Shown here piece after piece: positions 1 to 5,218 of a stretch of 5,952 bases of DNA. The notes beneath the pieces are model-generated. The model ran no database searches. It was not told where the DNA came from and saw only the letters and a list, made by a program, of their open reading frames with translations. The stretch comes from Planctomycetota bacterium (GTDB lineage: Bacteria > Planctomycetota > Phycisphaerae > UBA1845). Every line of letters starts with the position of its first letter. Positions within the stretch are counted from its first letter, which is position 1. The translations under genes were made by a program, and so were the position numbers. The stretch is from positions 1 to 5,952 of the forward strand of contig JADFHG010000254.1 of assembly GCA_022567365.1 (NCBI GenBank), in the 5' to 3' direction.

Positions 1-995
1 GTCGCACGCCGGGCGGCCGCGACCATCGCGGATAGGTTTTCTTCAGGAACCGCGTTGGGGTCGTAGGTGCAGCCGGCCGAAAGAATCATCGGACGCTCAC
101 CGGCTTGGCTCAGCGCGTCCTCGGCTTCACGTCGGACGTCCTCGCGCGAGCCGTTTGGCAGGGTGGTCAGGTTGTCGATGCCCCCGCAGACCACGGGTTT
201 GACGTGCCCGATGACGTCGCGGATCGCGGGACCGGCCGCACGGTCGGCCCAGTTGATCACGTGTACCGGATACTCCGCGAACGTTGCAAGATTCTGAGGC
301 GCGCCGCACACGTGCAAGATGTTCATGCACCCTCCGCCGGCGGCATCGAGGATTTGCCGGTCGCCCCTAGCCACGATTTCGTCGTACGTGTGCATACCAT
401 TCTCATCAGTATTGACCCAGTCTTCCCGCACGCTGAGGAAGATTCCGTCGGCGCCGGCTTCGATGCTCCGTTCGGCGAAGTTGGCGAGTGACTTGGAAAT
501 GGCACCAAGCGCCTCCGCCACCGCCGATCGATCTTCCGCCAGCAGTTCGCCGAGTCGCGCGTCGACGGGCGAGATCGTACCGTCCAGGACCGGCGGACGG
601 TGCGTCTTGTCGGTCCTCGGGGTCACGATACGCCGAAGGACCGTCCAGCCATTGAAGACCGTCGTGCTCATCAGAACCTTGCCGGAAAGCTCACTCGCCA
701 GGGCACGGATCAGCTCGAGCTGGAGCCCGAAACCCGCTTCATCGCCGCTTAGAACCGGCAACCCGCGCAGGTCGTCGGCCCGCTGGATGACGGCCGGCGT
801 CGGGTATGGGTTGTCGTTCATCACCTTCAGGAAGTCGAGACCGAATCGATCGAGGTGTTCGAGATGGGCATCGAGCGCCGCGGGTCCGGCGGCGCATTGC
901 GCATCGAAATGGCACCAGAAACTGACGGGCGGGCGATCGGGCTGTTGGCCCGAGAGGACGGCGTGCATTCGTTCGATTGGGGTCATGGTACTCAT
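1..995 (-). CDS. URO-D superfamily protein with MtaA/CmuC-type zinc motif, 3' end cut by window edge
   Basis: I translated 331 codons on the minus strand without a stop; the C-terminus lies just beyond position 1. The protein has the uroporphyrinogen decarboxylase (URO-D) barrel pattern: GADGIFLS near residue 181, VINWADR near 246, CGGIDN near 270, and a closing AGCTYDPNAVPEEN near 307. It is probably not HemE, because the HemE N-terminal substrate loop (the PVWxMRQAGR type) is replaced by PPVSFWCHF. It does contain H228-x-C230 (in ILHVCG) and C309 (in SAGC). That H-x-C...C arrangement, with the last Cys about 75-80 residues on, binds zinc in corrinoid methyltransferases such as MtaA/MtbA and CmuC, where the zinc activates a thiol or similar acceptor. 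A cytosolic methyl-transfer role is therefore inferred; substrate unknown. Start: ATG at 995; a second in-frame ATG lies at 986. The gene lies 72 bases downstream of senB on the same strand. The length seen is near the usual ~340-380 residues, so little is missing. Confidence 0.82.
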   Translation of the reverse strand, partial: MSTMTPIERMHAVLSGQQPDRPPVSFWCHFDAQCAAGPAALDAHLEHLDRFGLDFLKVMNDNPYPTPAVIQRADDLRGLPVLSGDEAGFGLQLELIRALASELSGKVLMSTTVFNGWTVLRRIVTPRTDKTHRPPVLDGTISPVDARLGELLAEDRSAVAEALGAISKSLANFAERSIEAGADGIFLSVREDWVNTDENGMHTYDEIVARGDRQILDAAGGGCMNILHVCGAPQNLATFAEYPVHVINWADRAAGPAIRDVIGHVKPVVCGGIDNLTTLPNGSREDVRREAEDALSQAGERPMILSAGCTYDPNAVPEENLSAMVAAARRA

Positions 996-1002
996 CGGTG
1001 TG

Positions 1003-1031
1003 ACCCTAGGTGGCGCAGGTGCGGCGGTCAA
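1003..1031 (-). promoter_or_regulatory. Candidate sigma-70-type promoter, possibly giving a leaderless mRNA
   Basis: On the minus strand, TTGACC (1031-1026) is followed by a 17-base spacer and TAGGGT (1008-1003). TAGGGT keeps the most conserved -10 positions (TAnnnT). Exactly 7 bases (CACACCG) separate it from the ATG at 995, so transcription would start at or next to the start codon. The same AGGG could instead be read as a weak Shine-Dalgarno sequence of a transcript coming from senB. The sequence alone does not decide between the two. Confidence 0.38.
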
Positions 1032-1067
1032 GCCGTGGCCGTTGATGCCCGCGTCGTACGAAATGCA

Positions 1068-2027
1068 TCATTTCGCAACGTCCAATTCCCGCAGCAGCGC
1101 TCGCCATGCGCGGCGCTCGTTGGCCGGGCGTACGGCGAGGGCGCGAAGACGGCAAGCGGCGCGGAGACGACCGTAGAATGCGGGGCTCACCTCCGCCTGA
1201 CGCATGAGGTCCGCCAGCGCCGGTGTGTCCCCATACTCGAAATAACCCGGGTAGTCCTCGCCGAGCAGGCCGATCGAGCCGTCGATGCGCGAGGAGAGGA
1301 CGGGTACGCCCATCGCCAGCGCCTCGCAGATCGAGTTTGCCCCGCCCTCGATGCGCGACGACTGCACGAGCAACCGGCACGCCGCGAGCACGCGAAGCGC
1401 TCGCCAGCGCGGTAACTCGCCGAGCCAGCGGTATCGCGGGTTGCGCGCCGCTTCGGTGCGGGCCTGCCTCGCCATGCTGTCTGAAAGGGCCGCACCGAGG
1501 TGCATAATGCGCACGCGCGACGACTCCGGCAGCATCCGCGCCGCGTGGGCCGCGCGGAACGGGTCCTTCACCGATCGCAAATGGCCCAGGACGCACACGT
1601 CGAACGACCGCGCCCTCGGTGACGGGAGCACGCGCGGCGGCGCGACGGACTGCACGATGACGCGCGTCTTGCTGCGAAACCTTGGCGGTAGGGCATCGAC
1701 GCCGTTTCGTTGCAACACGATGAGCCGCGTCGCGAGGTCGAGCGACCGCTGCGCGGGTCTGCTGCGGTGTATGTCGTGGTATAGATCGGTTCCGGTCAAT
1801 GCGACGATTACCGGCCGATCGGGATATCGCTTGCGATACGCCGCGATCGATGGCGCGCTGCGCCGCGCATGGAGTGCCACTAATATGGCACATCGCGATC
1901 CGTCGTACGCCTGCGTGACGTCGACGCGCTGCCCGAGGTCGCGAAGGATCCGCGCCCAACGAAGCGCGGTAAGCCTGTTGCCCGTACGCGATCGCGGCGG
2001 CGCCGGGGTGACGATGCAGATTCTCAC
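1068..2027 (-). CDS. senB: Selenosugar synthase SenB (GT4-type glycosyltransferase, TIGR04348-like)
   Basis: This 319-residue protein matches the SenB family pattern end to end. The N-terminus reads MRICIVTPAPP then SRTGNR and TALRWARIL (residues 1-28), then ALHARRS (51-57) and VALTGTDLY (75-83). The second half has VLGHLRSVKDPFRAA (146-160), with R151 and K154 in the usual GT4 phosphate-binding place. NPRYRWLGELPRWRAL (196-211) follows, and then EGGANSICE (227-235), the E-x7-E donor-binding motif of GT-B retaining glycosyltransferases, ahead of GLLGEDYPGYF (253-263). In the selenoneine pathway described in Variovorax paradoxus, SenB joins selenophosphate to a UDP-sugar, forming the C-Se bond of a selenosugar that SenA then uses. 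It is a soluble cytosolic enzyme. I chose the GTG at 2027 because the family begins at this residue and GGGGG sits 6 bases upstream; the frame stays open to a TTG at 2153, but the extra 42 residues are Arg-rich and unlike the family. No senA or selenophosphate synthase gene lies in the window. Family assignment is from recall. Confidence 0.86.
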   Translation of the reverse strand: MRICIVTPAPPRSRTGNRLTALRWARILRDLGQRVDVTQAYDGSRCAILVALHARRSAPSIAAYRKRYPDRPVIVALTGTDLYHDIHRSRPAQRSLDLATRLIVLQRNGVDALPPRFRSKTRVIVQSVAPPRVLPSPRARSFDVCVLGHLRSVKDPFRAAHAARMLPESSRVRIMHLGAALSDSMARQARTEAARNPRYRWLGELPRWRALRVLAACRLLVQSSRIEGGANSICEALAMGVPVLSSRIDGSIGLLGEDYPGYFEYGDTPALADLMRQAEVSPAFYGRLRAACRLRALAVRPANERRAWRALLRELDVAK

Positions 2028-2398
2028 GGCGCGCCCCCAGCGGTTTGACTCCGGGGACCGGCGATGGTCCGAGCGCTCTGTGGCGACCCTCGCGCGCGTT
2101 CGCATTCGACGACGCACGCCATTGAGTCGCGACATCGCGCGGATTTTGGGCAACTACAACCTTTCCCGTTTCTGTGCTCCGAGCCGCGGGCTTCAGCCCG
2201 CGCGATGTCACGAATGCTCGTCACCGTTGTTTGCCCTCGCAGGTTCGCGCGCGCTGAAGCACGCGGCTCGGTTTGGCACCACCGTGCCGCCGCGCGAGCG
2301 TGGTAATGACCGGTCGGGTGTCGAGGTCGTCGGTTGTCATCGCGGCCGCATGGTAGGCAATGGGATACGCCGCGACAATCGTGCCCGTGCGATGCCGA
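2028..2398. other. Non-coding stretch upstream of senB
   Basis: These 371 bases lie between the senB start and the 3' end of the small membrane-protein ORF. Several reading frames stay open here, as expected at this GC content, but none gives a protein with recognisable hydrophobic or family patterns. The stretch contains the inverted repeat pair at 2180-2270. I found no convincing -35/-10 pair for senB. Confidence 0.6.
2180..2270. repeat. Head-to-head pair of 26-base inverted repeats, REP/BIME-like
   Basis: The arm at 2180-2205 (CGAGCCGCGGGCTTCAGCCC then GCGCGA) and the reverse complement of 2245-2270 agree at 24 of 26 positions. A 39-base centre (2206-2244) separates them. The left arm itself contains a small palindrome, CGGGCTTCAGCCCG. 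Palindromic units with a GGGCTTCAGCCC-like core in paired opposite orientation are typical of extragenic REP elements, which are often mobilised by REP-associated tyrosine transposases (RAYTs). No transposase is present here. Next to the right arm is a further short hairpin, GGCAC (2275-2279) with GTGCC (2284-2288). The pair could fold into one long cruciform or RNA stem. Naming it a REP/BIME is by resemblance only. Confidence 0.6.
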
Positions 2399-2584
2399 TC
2401 AGCTTTGCGAATCGCGATGCCGGCGTTGTCGTTTTTCTCTTCGTTCGCGCCGCCGCAGGTACAAACCGCACAGACCCAATACGACATAGAACGTGATGAC
2501 GCCGGTCAAGCGCCGGAAAATCGTCAGCTCCGGCTTGGCGACCGCCAAAATGAGCAGCGCGACAACCGGCGCCAGAATGTACAC
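2399..2584 (-). CDS. Small two-helix membrane protein, hypothetical, start uncertain
   Basis: This 61-residue minus-strand ORF is not a family I recognise. It has two hydrophobic segments, residues 2-16 (YILAPVVALLILAVA) and about 29-45 (GVITFYVVLGLCGLYL). A short polar loop containing KPEL and RRLT separates them, and the tail is strongly basic (RRRERREKRQRRHR). By the positive-inside rule the tail would face the cytoplasm. Third codon positions are GC-rich through both helices, as in real genes of this window, and become less so in the tail. The GTG at 2584 is the only ordinary start, but it has no good Shine-Dalgarno sequence. The frame continues upstream for 14 plausible residues (IEPESTFRGKLLTW) to an ATC codon preceded by GGGAG. 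The true start may lie there, giving 75 residues. It could also be a decaying gene. Confidence 0.45.
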   Translation of the reverse strand: MYILAPVVALLILAVAKPELTIFRRLTGVITFYVVLGLCGLYLRRRERREKRQRRHRDSQS

Positions 2585-2623
2585 CCAAGTGAGCAGCTTG
2601 CCGCGGAATGTCGATTCCGGTTC

Positions 2624-2638
2624 GATCGCGTGTCTCCC
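2624..2638 (-). promoter_or_regulatory. Shine-Dalgarno-like GGGAG placed before an ATC codon
   Basis: On the minus strand GGGAG (2638-2634) is followed by 7 bases and then ATC (2626-2624), in frame with the small membrane-protein ORF starting at 2584. The spacing is ideal for a start codon, and the residues that follow read like a natural N-terminus. An in-frame TGA lies further upstream at about 2656-2654. Either ATC is a rare non-canonical start or an ATG has been lost here. Confidence 0.3.
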
Positions 2639-2912
2639 GTCGGCGGTGGTTCGTCAGCCGGTTGAGAGACTCGACGTCTCGAGCAGACTGCGCTGGTTTG
2701 CGACGTTCCACGGCCGCCGCAAGAGGCGGTCGTATTCTCTCAATGGACTGCCCGCCCGGGACGGCATCCACTTCGGTCGTCCCGATGGTTTTGACGATAG
2801 CGTCTCGATTTCAGCGAAGTTGGCAAGCGGCGCGGGCAGGGGCGATCAATCCGTCCGACCGCAAGGCAAAGTCGGTCGACCATACCGAACGTACTGCCCG
2901 TTCCATCGCGCT

Positions 2913-2937
2913 CCGTAGGCGATGACACTTCCTACGG
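2913..2937. repeat. 7-bp perfect inverted repeat (hairpin)
   Basis: CCGTAGG (2913-2919) pairs with CCTACGG (2931-2937) across an 11-base loop. No run of T follows on either strand, so it is not a canonical intrinsic terminator. It lies about 190 bases upstream of serA and may be a weak structure or a protein-binding site. Confidence 0.3.
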
Positions 2938-3000
2938 TTGGGTGCGATCTCTTGCCGGTGCCCTCATCCATGCGCCGGAAACGATACGGGCACTCGGCGG

Positions 3001-3029
3001 TTGACTTGATCTGTGATCACACGGAACAT
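3001..3029 (+). promoter_or_regulatory. Weak candidate serA promoter with palindrome in the spacer
   Basis: TTGACT (3001-3006) resembles a -35 box. A 17-base spacer leads to GAACAT (3024-3029), a poor -10 box with 3 of 6 matches. The spacer contains TGATC-TGT-GATCA (3007-3019), overlapped by the perfect 10-base palindrome TGTGATCACA (3012-3021). A dimeric repressor bound there would block RNA polymerase, but no regulator can be named. The site is about 100 bases ahead of the serA start codon. Confidence 0.25.
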
Positions 3030-3130
3030 GCTTGCCAGCGGACGGTTAAGGGGGCGCGTGCTAATTCGGCGGCGATTTTGGCTGCGCGGCGGCTCGCGCG
3101 ACTGGTGGGCTCGTGAGAACGGATACTTCG

Positions 3131-4345
3131 ATGAACATACTGATCGCCGACAAGTTTTCGCGGGACGGAATCGACGAACTCGAGTCGGCTGGTTGCAAGG
3201 TAACGCTTGACCCGGGTCTTGCCGGGGACGCCTTGCGGGCGGCCGTGGCGGAGTCGAACTGCACGGTGCTGATCGTACGCGGCACGCGCGTTTCGGCGGA
3301 CGTGGTGAGCGCATCCGCCCAGCTTAGCCTCATCGTTCGCGCCGGTGCGGGATACAATACGATCGACGTCGCGGCCGCCTCGAACCGCGCCGTCCTCGTC
3401 GCGAATTGCCCGGGCAAGAACGCGGTCGCGGTAGCCGAGCTCACCTTCGCGCTGATCCTCGCGCTCGACCGGCGGATCGTGGAAAACGTCACCGACCTTC
3501 GCAACGGTGTGTGGAACAAGAAGGAATACACCACCGCTCGGGGCCTCGAAGGGCGCACCCTGGGCATCATCGGCATGGGCAAAATCGGACAGGCGGTCGC
3601 GCGGCGCGGTGCGGCGTTCGATATGCACGTCGTCGCGTGGAGCCGATCGCTGACGGACGATCGCGCCGAGCAGCTCGGCGTGGAGTGTTGCGCTTCACCG
3701 GCGGACGTGGCCGATCGATCCGACGTTCTGAGTCTGCATCTCGCGGCGACACCGGAGACCAAGGGGTTGATCGGTGCCGACGTGCTCAATCGCCTCGCGC
3801 CCGGTAGCTACGTCATCAACACCTCGCGGGCGGAGGTGCTCGATCACGCCGCCCTTCGCGCGGCCATCCGCGAGCGCGACATCCGTGTCGGACTCGACGT
3901 CTTTGAGGACGAGCCCGCGGGCGGGAGCGGCGCGTTTTGCGACGCGATCGTCCGCGCCGGGGGGGTGGTGTATGGCACGCACCACATCGGCGCATCGACG
4001 GAACAGGCCCAGCGCGCCATCGCAGCGGAGGCCGTTCGCATCGTCACGAAGTACAAATCCACCGGGCTGGTCGACAATTGCGTCAACCTCGCCCCCTCCG
4101 ACCGGGCACATTACGTCTTGGTCGTTCGGCATTACAACCAACCCGGCGTGTTGGCGCACGTGCTGGGCGCGATCAGCTTCGCCCGCGTCAACGTCGAAGA
4201 GATGGAGAACATCATCTGCGCCGGTGCGGAGTCCGCGTGCGCCCAGATCAAGCTGGACGCCCCCTTGGCGGACGACGTGCTCGAGAAGATTCGCAAGGGC
4301 GACGACCGTATCATCGGCGTCACGTTCGCGCGATTGCGCGAGTGA
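3131..4345 (+). CDS. serA: D-3-phosphoglycerate dehydrogenase with C-terminal ACT domain
   Basis: This 404-residue protein oxidises 3-phosphoglycerate to 3-phosphohydroxypyruvate with NAD, the first committed step of L-serine synthesis, in the cytosol. The substrate-binding half runs from about residue 1 to 98 and again from about 290 to 320. The Rossmann domain (about 99-289) has GIIGMGKIG (145-153). Catalytic residues expected for 2-hydroxyacid dehydrogenases are present: R233 in INTSRAE, E261 in DVFEDEP and H285 in HHIGAS. The C-terminal ACT domain (about 327-400, with NQPGVLAHVLG) is the usual serine-binding feedback site. The length fits the short, E. coli-like form (~410). Two oddities: the usual RGG after the catalytic Arg is RAE, and the acidic residue expected after the second Rossmann strand is replaced by W170-S171-R172. 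I chose the ATG at 3131 (GGA 7 bases upstream) over a GTG at 3113 because MNILIADKF matches the family start. A related 2-hydroxyacid dehydrogenase is possible but less likely given the ACT domain. Confidence 0.9.
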   Translation: MNILIADKFSRDGIDELESAGCKVTLDPGLAGDALRAAVAESNCTVLIVRGTRVSADVVSASAQLSLIVRAGAGYNTIDVAAASNRAVLVANCPGKNAVAVAELTFALILALDRRIVENVTDLRNGVWNKKEYTTARGLEGRTLGIIGMGKIGQAVARRGAAFDMHVVAWSRSLTDDRAEQLGVECCASPADVADRSDVLSLHLAATPETKGLIGADVLNRLAPGSYVINTSRAEVLDHAALRAAIRERDIRVGLDVFEDEPAGGSGAFCDAIVRAGGVVYGTHHIGASTEQAQRAIAAEAVRIVTKYKSTGLVDNCVNLAPSDRAHYVLVVRHYNQPGVLAHVLGAISFARVNVEEMENIICAGAESACAQIKLDAPLADDVLEKIRKGDDRIIGVTFARLRE

Positions 4346-4385
4346 CGGTGCGCGGGACACACGTTTTCAGTTCGTTACAAGAGTG

Positions 4386-4409
4386 GCGGTCGCCCCCCTT
4401 GGCGGCCGT
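4386..4409 (+). terminator. Possible weak terminator hairpin after serA
   Basis: CGGTCGCC (4387-4394) pairs with GGCGGCCG (4401-4408) across a 6-base loop with one G-U pair, and a further G-U pair extends it to 4386/4409. It begins about 40 bases after the serA stop. No T-run follows, so it is not a classic intrinsic terminator; it could stall polymerase or protect the mRNA 3' end. Confidence 0.33.
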
Positions 4410-4468
4410 GGAACACGCAAGACGTAGGCCGACGAAACCGCCATCGGGTTCTTCAACAGGCGGATGGT

Positions 4469-4494
4469 CGCCGGGAACCTCGATACGCCCGGCG
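4469..4494 (-). terminator. Possible weak terminator hairpin after the DinB-family gene
   Basis: CGCCGGG (4469-4475) and CCCGGCG (4488-4494) form a perfect 7-bp inverted repeat with a 12-base loop, placed 3 bases beyond the DinB stop codon on the minus strand. As with the hairpin on the serA side, no U-tract follows. Its position at the end of a convergent gene suggests a 3'-end role. Confidence 0.35.
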
Positions 4495-4497
4495 GTG

Positions 4498-4992
4498 CTA
4501 ACCCCTTTTCGGGGCGAGGCCGAGGCTCTTGCGAATCATGGTGAGCTGACCCGAGTGCAGCCCTTCGTGCCAGGCGATCCACGAAGCGAACGCGGCGCGA
4601 TTCGGTGCGAAGTCGGTCCATCCCTCGGGCATCGGCGTCTCCAGTTCGCTTTCGTCCAGCGAATTGAACCACGTCAGGAGCGACTCGCGGCAGGTCGCGA
4701 GCTTGTCGATAAATTCCGCTTTTGACGGATAGTCGGCGCGGTCGGAAGTGGGCGTGGAACCCATCCCGTGCTTCGCCTTCCAGTCGGAGAGGATCGACTT
4801 TCGTCCGCCGACCTCGACGGCGAAGAGATCATCCGCATAGGCGATATGCCCGAGCACCCATGCCGTGTGGTTGCCGCCGGCCACCGGTTGATGACACATC
4901 TTGTCATCGTCGATTTCCTCCACCAATCCGAGCAGGATGTTTCGAGAAAAGTCCAACGTCGCCAGACCGTTTTGCAGTGCCGCGTTGGCCAT
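4498..4992 (-). CDS. DinB-family metal-binding four-helix protein
   Basis: This 164-residue protein has the stand-alone DinB/YfiT-like pattern: an N-terminal helix (LATLDFSRNILLGLVEEI), LGHIAYADD near residue 47 and a closing WHEGLHSGQLTMIRKSLGL (141-159). The three histidines expected to hold a divalent metal are visible: H49, and H142 and H146 in the H-x3-H motif. Members are soluble four-helix bundles; some are thiol-dependent S-transferases (bacillithiol, mycothiol), but most have no known reaction, and none can be assigned here. I chose the ATG at 4992 because AGGGGGA (5005-4999) precedes it by 6 bases and because the frame upstream, open to 5301, encodes non-family sequence. It is convergent with serA and divergent from the repeat protein. 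The same fold forms the N-terminal domain of EgtB and SenA, but this protein lacks their C-terminal FGE/sulfatase-modifying domain, so it is not SenA. Confidence 0.85.
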   Translation of the reverse strand: MANAALQNGLATLDFSRNILLGLVEEIDDDKMCHQPVAGGNHTAWVLGHIAYADDLFAVEVGGRKSILSDWKAKHGMGSTPTSDRADYPSKAEFIDKLATCRESLLTWFNSLDESELETPMPEGWTDFAPNRAAFASWIAWHEGLHSGQLTMIRKSLGLAPKRG

Positions 4993-5120
4993 CGCATATC
5001 CCCCTAGACCGATGTTACCCTCACACGCTGCCGGGTAAGTATGCCTCACCGGCGCAGCCGAACTCGAAACGTACAGTGTCCACGGCGCGGGCCGGCGGTC
5101 AAGGCGCGCAACCGCACGCC

Positions 5121-5137
5121 GGGGCGCACGGCGCCCC
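5121..5137. repeat. GC-rich hairpin upstream of the repeat-protein promoter
   Basis: GGGGCGC (5121-5127) and GCGCCCC (5131-5137) pair perfectly across a 3-base loop (ACG). The hairpin ends 18 bases before the -35 box of the promoter at 5156-5184. It has no T-run. It may insulate the divergent transcription units or bind a regulator; its function is unknown. Confidence 0.35.
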
Positions 5138-5155
5138 CCTCCGTGACAAAGCTGC

Positions 5156-5184
5156 TTGAACCCGCACTCCGGCGGGGCTATAAT
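5156..5184 (+). promoter_or_regulatory. Near-consensus sigma-70 promoter for the repeat-protein gene
   Basis: TTGAAC (5156-5161) and a perfect TATAAT (5179-5184) are separated by exactly 17 bases, the ideal spacing. Transcription would start near 5190-5192, leaving a leader of about 28 bases that contains the Shine-Dalgarno sequence GGGAGGAG (5206-5213), 5 bases before the ATG at 5219. This is the clearest promoter in the window and implies strong basal expression. Confidence 0.75.
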
Positions 5185-5218
5185 GGCAGTTGGAAAGATC
5201 CCCCTGGGAGGAGTTACG

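Larger units (their letters stand above)
2585..3000. other. Non-coding stretch between the small membrane ORF and the serA upstream region
   Basis: No frame on either strand gives a recognisable protein in these 416 bases; the open frames are short, Arg/Ser/Pro-rich and lack Shine-Dalgarno sequences. The stretch holds the GGGAG/ATC element at 2624-2638. It also contains two overlapping, mutually exclusive short stems at 2666-2683 (GAGAC/GTCTC and CTCGA/TCGAG) and the 7-bp inverted repeat at 2913-2937. Otherwise I see nothing in it. Confidence 0.5.

Noticed and set aside
1..995. Annotation as HemE (uroporphyrinogen decarboxylase)
   Set aside because: The HemE N-terminal substrate loop is absent and a zinc-binding H-x-C...C set is present.
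319..1176. 285-residue plus-strand open frame over the URO-D-like gene
   Set aside because: Shadow frame rich in Ser/Arg/Pro; the minus-strand frame gives a coherent URO-D-superfamily protein.
2028..2153. N-terminal extension of SenB to a TTG start at 2153
   Set aside because: The 42 added residues are Arg-rich and precede the residue where the family starts; GTG at 2027 has a well-placed G-rich ribosome site.
1006..2211. 401-residue minus-strand open frame overlapping senB
   Set aside because: Arg/Ala/His-rich shadow frame with no domain pattern, while the overlapping frame is a clean SenB match.
1285..2496. 403-residue plus-strand open frame antisense to senB
   Set aside because: Shadow of a high-GC gene; composition is Arg/Ser/Thr-rich with no family pattern or Shine-Dalgarno sequence.
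2493..2918. Plus-strand open frame of 141 residues in the gene-poor stretch
   Set aside because: No start signal, no recognisable pattern, partly antisense to the membrane ORF.
3012..3021. TGTGATCACA as a CRP/FNR-type site
   Set aside because: Known CRP sites have a 6-base gap between TGTGA and TCACA; here the half-sites are fused, so no regulator is assigned.
4502..4514. CCCCTTTTCGGGG as an intrinsic terminator
   Set aside because: Only a 4-bp stem, it lies inside the 3' end of the DinB coding sequence and has no T-run.
4498..4992. Annotation as SenA (selenoneine synthase)
   Set aside because: Only the DinB-like domain is present; the FGE-like catalytic domain is missing.
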